A stretch of 36,056 nucleotides of DNA from Paraburkholderia nodosa DSM 21604. Lineage in GTDB: Bacteria > Pseudomonadota > Gammaproteobacteria > Burkholderiales > Burkholderiaceae. Of the stretch, positions 16,200 through 24,188 are shown in pieces. A program made the position numbers and the translations under genes. Below the pieces are notes generated by a model. It was not told the DNA's origin. It searched no databases and was given only the letters and a program-made list of their open reading frames with translations. Location: contig NZ_JAFA01000062.1 in the NCBI RefSeq assembly GCF_000519185.1, forward strand, positions 1 to 36,056. Direction: 5' to 3'. Numbering within the stretch: the first letter of the stretch is position 1; each line of letters begins with the position of its first letter.

Positions 16200-16583
16200 A
16201 TGAAAACAAGCAGAGCACTGGTAATCGCTGTCGGGTTACTGGTTGGATCAACCTCCATTCACGTCTGGGCGCAGGCCAGCGAGAGCGACGTGCACACCGT
16301 GTCGAAAGGCACAGCGACCGAAGCCTCCGGCAGCATGACGCAGACGAGTAGCCGGAAGGACAATTTTGCGCTGCGCCGCAAGGTCTACGCGGCGATTGCA
16401 CGGCACAAGGAGATCAACGCGGGCACCATCAGCGTGGTGGTGAAGCGCGGCGCGGTGACGCTCGACGGGACGGTGGTTGATGCCTCACAAATCGGTGAGA
16501 TGACGGAGATCGCGCAAGGCGTTCCTGGCGTGAGGTCCGTGACCAACAGGTTGACGGTCAAGACGCCGTTCGGCAGTCAGTAG
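16200..16583 (+). CDS. Exported BON-domain protein
   Basis: A 127-aa protein. Signal peptide (TSRALVIAVGLLVGSTSI, cut near VWAQA), a Ser/Thr-rich linker of about 30 residues, then one BON domain at residues 55-123 (LRRKVYAAIARHKEINAGTI, then GAVTLDGTVVDASQI and VPGVRSVTNRLTV). BON domains are periplasmic phospholipid- or envelope-binding modules of the OsmY type. It starts 27 bases after the porin. Its role in a catabolic cluster is not obvious; envelope stress protection during uptake of an aromatic acid would be one guess. Confidence 0.85.
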   Translation: MKTSRALVIAVGLLVGSTSIHVWAQASESDVHTVSKGTATEASGSMTQTSSRKDNFALRRKVYAAIARHKEINAGTISVVVKRGAVTLDGTVVDASQIGEMTEIAQGVPGVRSVTNRLTVKTPFGSQ

Positions 16584-16631
16584 GTGCACATGCATGACGG
16601 AGCTTGACTGCGTACCGAAGGAGTTGTGAGC

Positions 16632-17663
16632 ATGAACAGTGTCGATTTCGAGGTGCTGGAAGCTACGATGCGCTGGCTTGATGCAGGCCACCGAATGCTG
16701 CTCGTGACGGTGGTGAAGACTTGGGGCTCGTCGCCTCGCCCGGAGGGGGCGATGCTTGTCCTGCGCGACGACGGTTACGTGGTGGGCTCCGTCTCGGGCG
16801 GCTGCATCGAAGATGATCTCATCGACCGTGTGCGTCGGTACGGCGTCGCGCAAAGGACGCCGGAAGTGGTCGAATATGGCATTAGCGCCGAGGAGGCGCG
16901 TCGTTTCGGGTTGCCTTGCGGCGGCACGATGCAACTCGTGCTAGAGCCGATTACCCGGCAAAGCGGTATTTCGGCCCTGCACGAAGCGCTCAGTCGCGGT
17001 GAACTGGTGGCGCGCACGCTAGACATGACAACGGGTGCAGTCACACTTGGGCCAGCGAGGACGACTGAAGGTGTGTACTTCAACGAGACACGTCTGACGA
17101 CGATTCACGGGCCGCGCTACCGTATGCTCGTTATTGGCGCGGGACAGCTATCGCGCTACTTATGCCAGGTCGCGACAGGACTCGACTATCAGGTGGTGGT
17201 GTGCGATCCACGCGAGGAGTACGTGCACACATGGGATGTGCCCGGCACGAAGCTCGTGCGCACGATGCCCGACGATACCGTCCTGGATATGAAACTCGAC
17301 GAACGCAGTGCAATCATTACACTCACGCACGATCCGAAACTCGATGATCTCGCACTGATGGAAGCGCTGAAGACACCCGCGTTTTATGTCGGCGCGCTTG
17401 GCTCGCGACGCAATAACGCTGTGCGGCGAGAGCGGCTTAGAGAATTCGATCTGAGCGACGCACAACTTGCACGGTTACGCGGTCCGGCCGGTATCTATAT
17501 CGGCAGCCGTACGCCGCCCGAAATCGCGGTATCGATTCTCGCGGAAGTGACGGCCGCGAAGAATAGTGTGTGGCTACCGGCAATCGTCCGGGTCGAGCGT
17601 GGGAAGACGGCAAAGGAAATCACGAATGACACACCGATAAGTGCGCTGGATCGTGTTTGGTGA
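16632..17663 (+). CDS. XdhC-family molybdenum-cofactor maturation protein
   Basis: A 343-aa protein. The N-terminal XdhC_CoxI domain includes VVKTWGSSPRPEGAML, GSVSGGCIEDDLI and GLPCGGTMQL. The C-terminal XdhC Rossmann domain includes RMLVIGAGQLSRYL, then ALGSRRNNAVRRERL and GIYIGSRTPPEIAVSI. XdhC proteins bind molybdenum cofactor, support its sulfuration and insert it into xanthine-oxidase-family enzymes. ATG at 16632 is chosen because AAGGAG lies 8 nt upstream; the GTG at 16626 would be too close. Its presence at the end of the cluster supports a functional, sulfurated Mo hydroxylase upstream. Confidence 0.9.
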   Translation: MNSVDFEVLEATMRWLDAGHRMLLVTVVKTWGSSPRPEGAMLVLRDDGYVVGSVSGGCIEDDLIDRVRRYGVAQRTPEVVEYGISAEEARRFGLPCGGTMQLVLEPITRQSGISALHEALSRGELVARTLDMTTGAVTLGPARTTEGVYFNETRLTTIHGPRYRMLVIGAGQLSRYLCQVATGLDYQVVVCDPREEYVHTWDVPGTKLVRTMPDDTVLDMKLDERSAIITLTHDPKLDDLALMEALKTPAFYVGALGSRRNNAVRRERLREFDLSDAQLARLRGPAGIYIGSRTPPEIAVSILAEVTAAKNSVWLPAIVRVERGKTAKEITNDTPISALDRVW

Positions 17664-17675
17664 AAGCGGGTTCTC

Positions 17676-18311
17676 TCACGAAACCGGGTTCTGGCGATGA
17701 ACTGGAGGCGAAGGCCATGCAGACATCGCAATATCAGCTAGCCGCTTCAGTGTTTCCCTGCATGCCCCATCACAGGCTTGCGCCGACATGCCTTGCACCA
17801 CTGCGGCATAAAAGCGTGCGAGCGCTTCGGTGTCGGTATCCGGGGCAAGCTCGCCCTCGGCGACGGCACGGTCGAAGCGTGCCTTGAGGGTCTGCAGCCC
17901 AAGCTCCCGTCGCGCGGAGACCAGCTGGGCGACAGACTCGCTCTTTTCGGCATGTTGGAGAACGGCAGTCGAAACCATGCAGCCGCGCGGCCTTCCCGGG
18001 TCGGTAAAGCGTGCCGCAGCGTCGTGCAGATAGAACGCTATCGCATCGCGCGCCGGCAGCTTTCCGCCTAGCGCTTCCAGCGCTGCCTTGTTTTCACGCT
18101 CGCTGATACGGTCGAGCGCCTGTCTGTAAAGGTCCTCCTTCGAGCCGTACGTTGCGTAGAGGGACGGCGGCGGGATGCCCATGGCCTCGGTCAGATCGGC
18201 GATCGAGGTGCCCTCGTATCCTCGCTCCCAGAACAGCCGCGCGGCGACATCGAGTCCCACGTCGCGGTCCAGCAGCCTCGGCCTGCCACGTTTCCGGGCG
18301 GGTTCGCTCAT
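17676..18311 (-). CDS. TetR/AcrR-family transcriptional regulator
   Basis: A 211-aa protein. Basic N-terminus ARKRGRPRLLD, TetR HTH at residues 16-62 (AARLFWERGYEGTSIADL, then PPPSLYATYGSKEDLYRQAL), and a C-terminal TetR_C-like domain with CMVSTAVLQHAEKSESVAQL. ATG 18311 is the natural start (AGGAA upstream); an in-frame TTG at 18344 would add 11 residues. It is convergent with xdhC (12-bp gap) and divergent from an SDR gene whose promoter lies in the shared 94-bp gap, so it most likely represses that SDR. Such TetR/SDR pairs often respond to reactive carbonyl compounds (inference). Confidence 0.87.
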   Translation of the reverse strand: MSEPARKRGRPRLLDRDVGLDVAARLFWERGYEGTSIADLTEAMGIPPPSLYATYGSKEDLYRQALDRISERENKAALEALGGKLPARDAIAFYLHDAAARFTDPGRPRGCMVSTAVLQHAEKSESVAQLVSARRELGLQTLKARFDRAVAEGELAPDTDTEALARFYAAVVQGMSAQACDGACRETLKRLADIAMSAWPSPPVHRQNPVS

Positions 18312-18337
18312 TTTTATATCGATTCCTATAAAATTCG

Positions 18338-18367
18338 TTGACAAGGATCTTTTGACCTTAATATTAT
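18338..18367 (+). promoter_or_regulatory. Sigma70 promoter for the SDR gene
   Basis: A perfect -35 TTGACA (18338-18343), an 18-nt spacer and -10 TATTAT (18362-18367, 5 of 6 consensus). The SDR ATG lies 38 nt further on. The element lies in the divergent tetR/SDR gap, where the TetR protein would be expected to bind. Confidence 0.6.
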
Positions 18368-18369
18368 AG

Positions 18370-18405
18370 CGATCACTACTAATTCAGTCATGAAAGGAGT
18401 GATCG
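18370..18405 (+). promoter_or_regulatory. Inverted repeat CGATCACT...AGTGATCG around the SDR ribosome-binding site
   Basis: Exact 8-bp arms (18370-18377 and 18398-18405) separated by 20 nt. The right arm ends at the base before the ATG and includes the last bases of the AAGGAG Shine-Dalgarno site (18395-18400). In RNA it would pair the site; in DNA it could be a wide-spaced TetR dyad overlapping the transcript start. Confidence 0.5.
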
Positions 18406-19179
18406 ATGTCTGCAAAACTTTCCAACAAGGTGGCCCTTATTACTGGAGGCTCGCGTGGTATCGGCCGTGCTGTAGCACTGGCCTTTGCGAGAGAAGGGGC
18501 TGCGCTCATCGGCGTGCACTACGGCGCCAATCAGGATGCGGCTAACGCCACCATCCGCGAAATCGAAGCTCTCGGATCGAAAGCCGTCGCTATCGAAGCG
18601 GACCTGAGTCGCGGGAAGGAAGCAACGGACAGTCTCTGGGAACAGTTCAAGGCAGCTGCGATAGCCGCCACGGGCGAACCGCGGCTGGACATTCTCGTCA
18701 ACAATGCTGGCGTGGCACCGGCCGTCCCCCTGTCTCAGACGAGTGAGTCCGTATTCGACGAGGTCCTGACGATCAACTTCAAGGCACCATTCTTCCTGAT
18801 TCAGGCTATTGCCGATCACATCCGCGACAATGGACGAATTATCAACGTTTCGACGGGCTTTACGCGTGTCGCGGCTCCAACGCATCCCGCCTACGCCGCA
18901 TCGAAAGGTGCCATTGAAACGCTGACGCTGGCGCTGGCCCCTGAGTTCGGCGCTCGCGGCATCACGGTGAATGCGGTCATGCCGGGTGTGACGGAGACCG
19001 ACATGAATGCGGCGTGGATCAACGTACCGGAGGCACGTGCCGGCGCAGAGGCCATGTCGGTGTTTTCACGAGTGGGCCAGCCTGTCGATGTGGCTGACGT
19101 CGTCACGTTCCTCGCATCGAATGAGGCACGCTGGACGACGGGGCAGGTGATCGACGCGACGGGTGGTGCCCGGCTCTAA
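18406..19179 (+). CDS. Short-chain dehydrogenase/reductase (classical SDR)
   Basis: A 257-aa protein. NAD(P)-binding TGGSRGIG at residues 13-20, NNAG at 99-102, catalytic S149, Y163 and K167 (YAASK), and PGVTETDM after strand 6. R17 after the glycine motif suggests NADP preference. It is related to the FabG-like/glucose-1-dehydrogenase group; the substrate is unknown. Strong AAGGAG ribosome-binding site. It is divergent from a TetR gene and has its own sigma70 promoter, so it is a monocistronic regulated unit and not part of the hydroxylase cluster. Confidence 0.88.
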   Translation: MSAKLSNKVALITGGSRGIGRAVALAFAREGAALIGVHYGANQDAANATIREIEALGSKAVAIEADLSRGKEATDSLWEQFKAAAIAATGEPRLDILVNNAGVAPAVPLSQTSESVFDEVLTINFKAPFFLIQAIADHIRDNGRIINVSTGFTRVAAPTHPAYAASKGAIETLTLALAPEFGARGITVNAVMPGVTETDMNAAWINVPEARAGAEAMSVFSRVGQPVDVADVVTFLASNEARWTTGQVIDATGGARL

Positions 19180-19336
19180 GCATTCCGTTCCCCCGACAGG
19201 GCATCTGAGCGCAAGAATGCCACGCGCCTGCTGACAAACGTTGCGCCCCACGACAGGCCTTCCGCACGAAGGCCCTTGTCAGGCGATGCCAGGATCGCCG
19301 AAGATCGGTGATCCGCCCATTCTTGCCGGGGACGAC

Positions 19337-20137
19337 ATGCATCCACTCGCGGATTCCGCTAATCCACCGCTCCATGATGGCGTTTTTGCACTCTGGGATC
19401 GGCTGGCCGGGTTCTCCGCAGGCGAAGGCGATGCCGCGCTGACCCATTTGCTCACCACGCTCTGTGCGATGGTCTCGGCACAGAATGCGCTTTGGGCCGT
19501 AGTCGTGCGATTGCCTTCGCCCGCGCCACAGGATCCTTTGTTCGGCTGGCGTCCACGTCTGGTTCGGCTCCTGCATCCGGTACCCGCGATGGTCGCTTCC
19601 GTGCAGGAGCAGTTCGACACACTCTGGTCCGGCAACGTCGACTCGTCGCATGTCGTGGCCGCGTCGGGGAACGAGCCGTTCCGTGCCAACCTGCTCTTCG
19701 AGGCGATGCCCGCCGAATGGTTCGAAGGTGAGCATTATCGCCGCCACTACCTCGAAGTCGGTCACGGTGACAGCATCCAGGTGCGATGCTCGCTCAACGA
19801 CGATGTGCGGATTCATCTCTTTGTGTTTCGCGATGTGCAGGCACCCCGCTTCGCTGCGCCGGATCTCGAACTTCTGGCTTTCGTGATGCATGGTCTGAGG
19901 TGGTACTACCGGCAGCAACTGCTCAGCCACGGCCTGCTCATCGCCGACGCTCCCCTGACGTCGGCCGAACGAAGGGTGCTGCTTGGGCTGCTCGACGGAC
20001 TCACGGAAAAGCAGATCGCGCAGAAGCTCGACCAAAGTCCGAACACGACGCATGTCCATGTCAAGTCGATCTACACCAAATTCAACGTCCAGAGTCGCTC
20101 AACGCTCACCGCGCTGTGGCTCGGCAAGTTGCGATAG
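19337..20137 (+). CDS. LuxR-type HTH transcriptional regulator
   Basis: About 266 aa. The C-terminal 60 residues form a LuxR/GerE HTH: LTSAERRVLLGLLDGLTEKQ, then IAQKLDQSPNTTHVHVKSIY and KFNVQSRSTLTALW. The N-terminal 200 residues show no domain I can name; they are not an obvious autoinducer-binding or receiver domain. ATG 19337 follows GGGG by 5 nt; ATG 19286 in frame would add 17 residues with a weaker site. It lies 157 bp after the SDR gene. Targets are unknown; the two small genes downstream are candidates by position only. Confidence 0.75.
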   Translation: MHPLADSANPPLHDGVFALWDRLAGFSAGEGDAALTHLLTTLCAMVSAQNALWAVVVRLPSPAPQDPLFGWRPRLVRLLHPVPAMVASVQEQFDTLWSGNVDSSHVVAASGNEPFRANLLFEAMPAEWFEGEHYRRHYLEVGHGDSIQVRCSLNDDVRIHLFVFRDVQAPRFAAPDLELLAFVMHGLRWYYRQQLLSHGLLIADAPLTSAERRVLLGLLDGLTEKQIAQKLDQSPNTTHVHVKSIYTKFNVQSRSTLTALWLGKLR

Positions 20138-20446
20138 CGCACTGCAGGCGCTGTGGCGTTGCAGGCAACGATACCGGGCCGCCGCTTTCTCGATGCAATG
20201 TTGCGCCGCCATACGCCTGCCGCGTGCCCCGGAAGCGCTAGTCCATGTCTGTCCGAAGCGAACGGGAGCGGTGCCGTCGGCACTGGCTGGGCGCGGCTCA
20301 CGCGTGTCACCTGTTCAGGTTATGTTCGGGCGTCAGCGAATAATCTACGATGCCGTAGAAGATTCGGGCCACTTTGGCATTGCAGGGTGACCATAACAAC
20401 CACAGATCCATGGACCAGACCGTGTCGTCGAAGGAAGGAGATCGTC
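20138..20446. other. Intergenic region with small dyads
   Basis: No gene recognised. Small stem-forming repeats occur (CGTTG-CAGG-CAACG near 20156-20169; CTACG-ATGC-CGTAG near 20347-20360), none with a T-run. The leader of the next gene, with a strong AAGGAAGGAG, occupies the right end. Confidence 0.4.
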
Positions 20447-20914
20447 ATGATTTCTGTACTGAAAACGGGCCGTCAGGCAGCGAAGCGTCATCCCGTGTAT
20501 CTCGCTGGACTCGTTGCAATCGTAGGTGTCGCAGCGGCCAACCTCTATGCGCTGCAAACGCAGCCGATGGAGGTGGACGCTCCGGGGCGGGCTGGCGGGA
20601 GTGACGAGAGGGCGTGGGAGGTGGTTGCGGCCTCCGGTGACGCGGGGAAATTTGTCGCCTCGAACTATCGGACGTGCATCGAAGCCCTCGACACGGGCTA
20701 CACGATGACGGATTGGTGGCTCACCGTCGTTCACTCGCGTTTGAACACGGCGGCGCAGTGCGGCCTGAAAACCGTCTCGCTTGCGTCGATGAAGGGTGAC
20801 GCGTTTGTCGCCCAGGTGAAGGGCGTGATCAGCAGCCTGCCCACGCAAATTGCCGTGCCTGACCAACCGGCTCGCACGCTCCGATGGTTCGTCATTGACG
20901 ATCGACCCACGTGA
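20447..20914 (+). CDS. Hypothetical membrane-anchored protein
   Basis: A 155-aa protein starting MISVLKTGRQAAKRHPVYL, with a single hydrophobic segment at about residues 16-35 (LAGLVAIVGVAAANLYAL) that would anchor it in the inner membrane. The rest is soluble and periplasmic, with Cys at about 77 and 105 and no motif I recognise. ATG 20447 follows the strong site AAGGAAGGAG by 6 nt, which supports expression. It is downstream of the LuxR gene and upstream of another small exported protein, possibly an operon. No function is assigned. Confidence 0.65.
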   Translation: MISVLKTGRQAAKRHPVYLAGLVAIVGVAAANLYALQTQPMEVDAPGRAGGSDERAWEVVAASGDAGKFVASNYRTCIEALDTGYTMTDWWLTVVHSRLNTAAQCGLKTVSLASMKGDAFVAQVKGVISSLPTQIAVPDQPARTLRWFVIDDRPT

Positions 20915-20991
20915 TGGGCTGAGGGTGCGAGCGATTTCCGGCTCCTCAGAATTGATGAGGAATCCGACGCAACCGAATGGGGAGCCAGGAC

Positions 20992-21255
20992 ATGAGATTC
21001 CAGATCCATACCACAATCGTCTTAGCCTGCTGTACATTCGCGGCGATTGCGGCTGCAGGGAGTCAAGAATGCGTTGCAGCTTCCGACGAAGCCGAGTTCG
21101 AGCTTGGTGACTCCAGGGACGTGCCCCATCCAGGAGCTACGCCGTTCCCACGCTTCTTCCCTTTGCATGCGCCGTCGGATGCGGGGGCGCCCCTGCCGCC
21201 CCTGGAAATTGCGCTTTGCCTCCCGGACCTGTATTGCTCACTCCAACACGGGTAG
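20992..21255 (+). CDS. Small exported protein of unknown function
   Basis: An 87-aa protein. A signal-peptide-like N-terminus (MRFQIHTTIVLACCTFAAIA) with likely cleavage near AAGSQ, then a short Pro-rich region (RDVPHPGATPFPRFFP) and two Cys near the C-terminus (ALCLPDLYCSL). AGGA lies close to the ATG and GGGGAG slightly further. It follows the previous small gene by 77 bp in the same direction. No domain is recognised; a frameshifted end of a longer gene cannot be excluded. Confidence 0.5.
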   Translation: MRFQIHTTIVLACCTFAAIAAAGSQECVAASDEAEFELGDSRDVPHPGATPFPRFFPLHAPSDAGAPLPPLEIALCLPDLYCSLQHG

Positions 21256-21397
21256 CGCAACGTCGTTGGACGCAATATCTGGAGAAACTCAAGCGCGTGC
21301 TGGCGCAATCAATCAAACAGGCAGTCCGCGCCAGGCTTCCCATTTCGAGGGCGTCGTTGATTGGCCGGTATCCGGTCCGTAGTGCCGGAAAAAACGC

Positions 21398-21438
21398 AAG
21401 GACCCACGGTAAAAAGCCGTGGGTCCTTCTTCTTTATG
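21398..21438. terminator. Strong bidirectional rho-independent terminator
   Basis: Perfect 12-bp stem AAGGACCCACGG (21398-21409) / CCGTGGGTCCTT (21417-21428) with a 7-nt loop TAAAAAG. It is followed by CTTCTTTAT on the + strand and flanked by GGAAAAAACGC on the other side (T-run for the minus strand). It lies between the convergent small + strand genes and the minus-strand esterase gene, and would end both. Confidence 0.9.
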
Positions 21439-21481
21439 GTCAGGACTGCGCTACCCGCCCGCCGCGCGCGCGAGCGGTCCT

Positions 21482-22942
21482 TCAGTGGCCGTGGCCCTGG
21501 TCGTCGCTGTCGCCGTGATGGTCGTCGCGGTCGGCATCGCAGGCGCGTGTACGCAGATCCTGCGGCGTGAATCCCGGCAAGTCAGCCGACGAAAACGCGA
21601 ACACGAAGAACTGATTCGGATTCGCGATGCCGTTCGGGTGATGGGTGTCGGTAATCGTGCCGAGAAAGTCGTTGTCGTTCGCGATCACGAGCGTGTGCCT
21701 GCGCTGGCCGTTCACGGTCACGTCTTTGCCGAACGCGAGACCTTCCAGCTTCGCCGGAATATCGGCCGTCGCAAAGCCGTGCGAGGTCAGCACCGAGACC
21801 AAGTCGAGGAACAGCGTCTTGGTCAGCGCATAGGGTGCCAGCCCCGCCTCGCCGCTCGCCTGGCTCACGTCCTGCGCATGATCGAGATCGACGAGAAAGA
21901 CTTTCTTGAACGAGGCCGTCGAGTCGTCGCCGAGGCCGTTGCCGTCACGTTCGTCCATCAGCAGCTGGTGATCGTTTACGGCGACCACGTCGCTGATGGT
22001 CGGATACTTTGGCTTCGCAGCGGTGCCGATGTTGCTGAGCGGATAGGCGAACTGCTGCGACTTGCCCGTACGAAGGTCGATGCGCAGGATGCGCGTATAG
22101 GCGCCGCTGGTTCCGCCGTCCTGCAGCAAGGGGCTCTGCATCGCGCCGAAGAGCGTCTTGCCGTCCGGCGAGATGGCGAGGCCTTCCATGCCCTTGTTCG
22201 CGACGCGGCCCGAGGTGTTCGCGCTGATTTCCGTATTGCCTACGGGACTCAACGTGGACACGGCGAACGAATCGGGCACCTTGATGACATCGATCCGGCG
22301 GCCGGTGCGGCGGTCGAAGCGATAGATGTACGGGCCGTATTCATCGGAGAGGTAGACGCTCTCGCCGTCGTTGCTCACGCGGATGCTTTCGGGGTCGAGG
22401 CGCGCGTCGAGCGGCCAGGTCGAAAGGTGCGCAGCGGTGAAGTTGTCCGAGCGGCCTGTGAAGTAACGCGTGTGCTCGCGGGCGTTGAGCGCGGGCGCGC
22501 CGTTGGGCAGGCCTTGCGCCGAGCCGCTTCCGTAGACGAGGGAGTCGTCGGTATGCAGGAGCGTGGTGGCGCGCAGCTCGGGCGTGAGCGTGTAGGGAAG
22601 CGCAGCGCCCTTGGCTGCAGGTCGCAGGCGCAGGCGCAAGGTCTGGAAGCGGTTGATGTAGGAGACCGTGTCGTCTACCGCGGCGTTGTACGAGACGGCG
22701 TTGGGCCCGCGATCGGGCAGGGCGAGAAACGTTTCGCAACCTGCATAGGCGATGCCCGAACCGAGGCCGCCGAGCAGGTTGCCCGCCACGCCGTTTTCGA
22801 GCGGGGCGGCGGTTTGGGTGGCGCGATCGCCGATCGTTCCGCTCAACTGGCCGTTCGCGATCAAGTCAACGGCGCCGTGTGCGTAATTCGTCAGTGCGAA
22901 AGCAACGATCCCTGAAGTCATTAGACGGTGTATCTGCAGCAT
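21482..22942 (-). CDS. Secreted esterase-like phytase-family protein
   Basis: A 486-aa protein. Signal peptide (TSGIVAFALTNYAHG; mature from about residue 25), then a phytase-like/esterase-like beta-propeller domain: LGSGIAYAGCETFLALPDRG, DPESIRVSNDGESVYLSDEY, and SGRVANKGMEGLAISPDGKT. The family (esterase-like activity of phytase) is secreted or periplasmic and binds metal; the substrate is uncertain. The end is an unusual Asp/His-rich tail (CDADRDDHHGDSDDQGHGH). ATG 22942 is chosen because GGAG lies 8 nt upstream; ATG 22969 would lengthen the N-terminus before the signal. Transcription ends at the strong hairpin at 21398-21438. Confidence 0.85.
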   Translation of the reverse strand: MLQIHRLMTSGIVAFALTNYAHGAVDLIANGQLSGTIGDRATQTAAPLENGVAGNLLGGLGSGIAYAGCETFLALPDRGPNAVSYNAAVDDTVSYINRFQTLRLRLRPAAKGAALPYTLTPELRATTLLHTDDSLVYGSGSAQGLPNGAPALNAREHTRYFTGRSDNFTAAHLSTWPLDARLDPESIRVSNDGESVYLSDEYGPYIYRFDRRTGRRIDVIKVPDSFAVSTLSPVGNTEISANTSGRVANKGMEGLAISPDGKTLFGAMQSPLLQDGGTSGAYTRILRIDLRTGKSQQFAYPLSNIGTAAKPKYPTISDVVAVNDHQLLMDERDGNGLGDDSTASFKKVFLVDLDHAQDVSQASGEAGLAPYALTKTLFLDLVSVLTSHGFATADIPAKLEGLAFGKDVTVNGQRRHTLVIANDNDFLGTITDTHHPNGIANPNQFFVFAFSSADLPGFTPQDLRTRACDADRDDHHGDSDDQGHGH

Positions 22943-23110
22943 GGTCGATCTCCGTTCGTTGTTGGTCATTCTCGAAGGACGATCCCCGCAGTCATTCTCG
23001 TGCCCGTCACCGTGCGCATGGCGGTGCGGGCCTTCTCTTGCAGCCAGGCTTTCAGATTGTCAGGCTCGTTGATGACGAAGGCGTGACTCGCACAGTTGAG
23101 CGAGCTTGCT

Positions 23111-23147
23111 TTTATCTGCAACGTCAGATACAGTTTTATCAGATAAA
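23111..23147. promoter_or_regulatory. Cluster of TATCTG/CAGATA repeats with a 13-bp palindrome
   Basis: TTTATC-A-GATAAA (23135-23147) is a perfect odd palindrome. TTTATCTG (23111-23118) and CAGATA (23125-23130) repeat its half-site nearby, giving three related half-site groups in 37 bp. This looks like an operator for a regulator of the esterase or adc operon; the regulator is unknown. Confidence 0.45.
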
Positions 23148-23207
23148 GATTGGAGCGCACTTCTACTTCCAACTGTCCCTGGCCAACGGCCTTTTCATCA
23201 TATTGAT

Positions 23208-23217
23208 TGACATGTCA
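23208..23217. promoter_or_regulatory. 10-bp palindrome TGACATGTCA
   Basis: A perfect dyad overlapping a TTGACA hexamer about 150 bp upstream of adc. It could be an operator half-pair; alone it is short enough to arise by chance. Confidence 0.3.
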
Positions 23218-23368
23218 GTTTCTTGAATGTCATACAAATGAACGCGCATGGACCCATCGACTAATGCAGGTCCGTCGGTGAGCTTCTCGATAATTGGACC
23301 CTGGCGCCAACTAATTCACTCGTGCATCGAGAGTCGTTGGCACGTGCATCACCTAATGGGAGAGCCTC

Positions 23369-24157
23369 ATGACCCGTATGAATCTTGCTTCTATCCGCAA
23401 AGACGCCTTTGCGATGCCTGTGCACAATCCCGCCTATCCCCGGCCGCCGTATCGCTTCATTAACCGCGAATATTTCATCATCACATACGAGACTGATTCC
23501 GATGCGCTGCGCGCTGTCGTGCCGGAGCCGTTGAAACCGGAAAACGATCTCGTGCACTACGAATTCATTCGCATGCCGGACTCGTCGGGTTTCGGTGACT
23601 ATAGCGAAAGCGGTCAAGTCATCTCGGTGCGGGACCAGCAAGGCCGCCTCGCCAACTACACGCATTCGATGTATCTCGATGATGAGGGTCCAATCGCAGG
23701 TGGCCGCGAGATATGGGGCTTTCCGAAGAAGCTGGCTAAACCGACCTTGGGCGTCGACGGCAACGACACGCTGCTCGGCACGCTCGATTACGGTACGCAA
23801 CGGGTCGCGACCGGCACGATGGGCTTCAAGCATGTGGCGCTCGATATCGAGTCCGAGCGCAAAAAGCTCGCCGACACGCCGAACTATTTGTTGAAAGTGA
23901 TCCCGCACGTTGATGGTTCGGTTCGAGTGTGTGAGCTCGTGCGGTTCTACTTGCGCGACGTGAGCGTACTCGGTGCGTGGACTGGTCCGGCAGCGCTCGA
24001 ATTGCATCGACACGCGTTGGCGCCCGTCGCCGATCTGCCAGTGAAGCGGGTCGTCAGTGCACGGTACGTGATCGCCAATCTCACGCTGGATGTCGGCGAG
24101 GTTGCGCTCGACTACCTGGCTTCGACCGAGACCATGAAGTTCACGGTCAATCAGTAA
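23369..24157 (+). CDS. adc: Acetoacetate decarboxylase
   Basis: A 262-aa protein of family length. It converts acetoacetate to acetone and CO2 through a lysine Schiff base. GREIWGFPKKLAKP contains K120-K121, matching the active-site pair Lys115-Lys116 of the Clostridium enzyme. The N-terminal YRFINREYFIITYETD and the HALAPVADLPVKRVVSARY end are also typical. ATG with GGGAG 6 nt upstream. It is first in an operon with 3-hydroxybutyrate dehydrogenase (31-bp gap) and a patatin protein, placing it in ketone-body/PHB metabolism. Some close homologues act on other keto acids, so substrate scope is not certain. Confidence 0.92.
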   Translation: MTRMNLASIRKDAFAMPVHNPAYPRPPYRFINREYFIITYETDSDALRAVVPEPLKPENDLVHYEFIRMPDSSGFGDYSESGQVISVRDQQGRLANYTHSMYLDDEGPIAGGREIWGFPKKLAKPTLGVDGNDTLLGTLDYGTQRVATGTMGFKHVALDIESERKKLADTPNYLLKVIPHVDGSVRVCELVRFYLRDVSVLGAWTGPAALELHRHALAPVADLPVKRVVSARYVIANLTLDVGEVALDYLASTETMKFTVNQ

Positions 24158-24188
24158 GGCTCCGTAAATACATAGGAAGGAAAGCAAC

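Larger units (their letters stand above)
22943..23368. other. Divergent intergenic region between esterase and adc
   Basis: A 426-bp region without a gene that holds the promoters of both flanking units. It is AT-richer from about 23100 to 23240 and contains two palindromes (listed separately). A TTGACA at 23207-23212 could be a -35, but no good -10 follows at the right spacing. Confidence 0.5.

Noticed and set aside
23337..23355. Sigma54-like TTGGCACGTGCAT upstream of adc
   Set aside because: The -24 part looks good, but the -12 GC is not at the required spacing.
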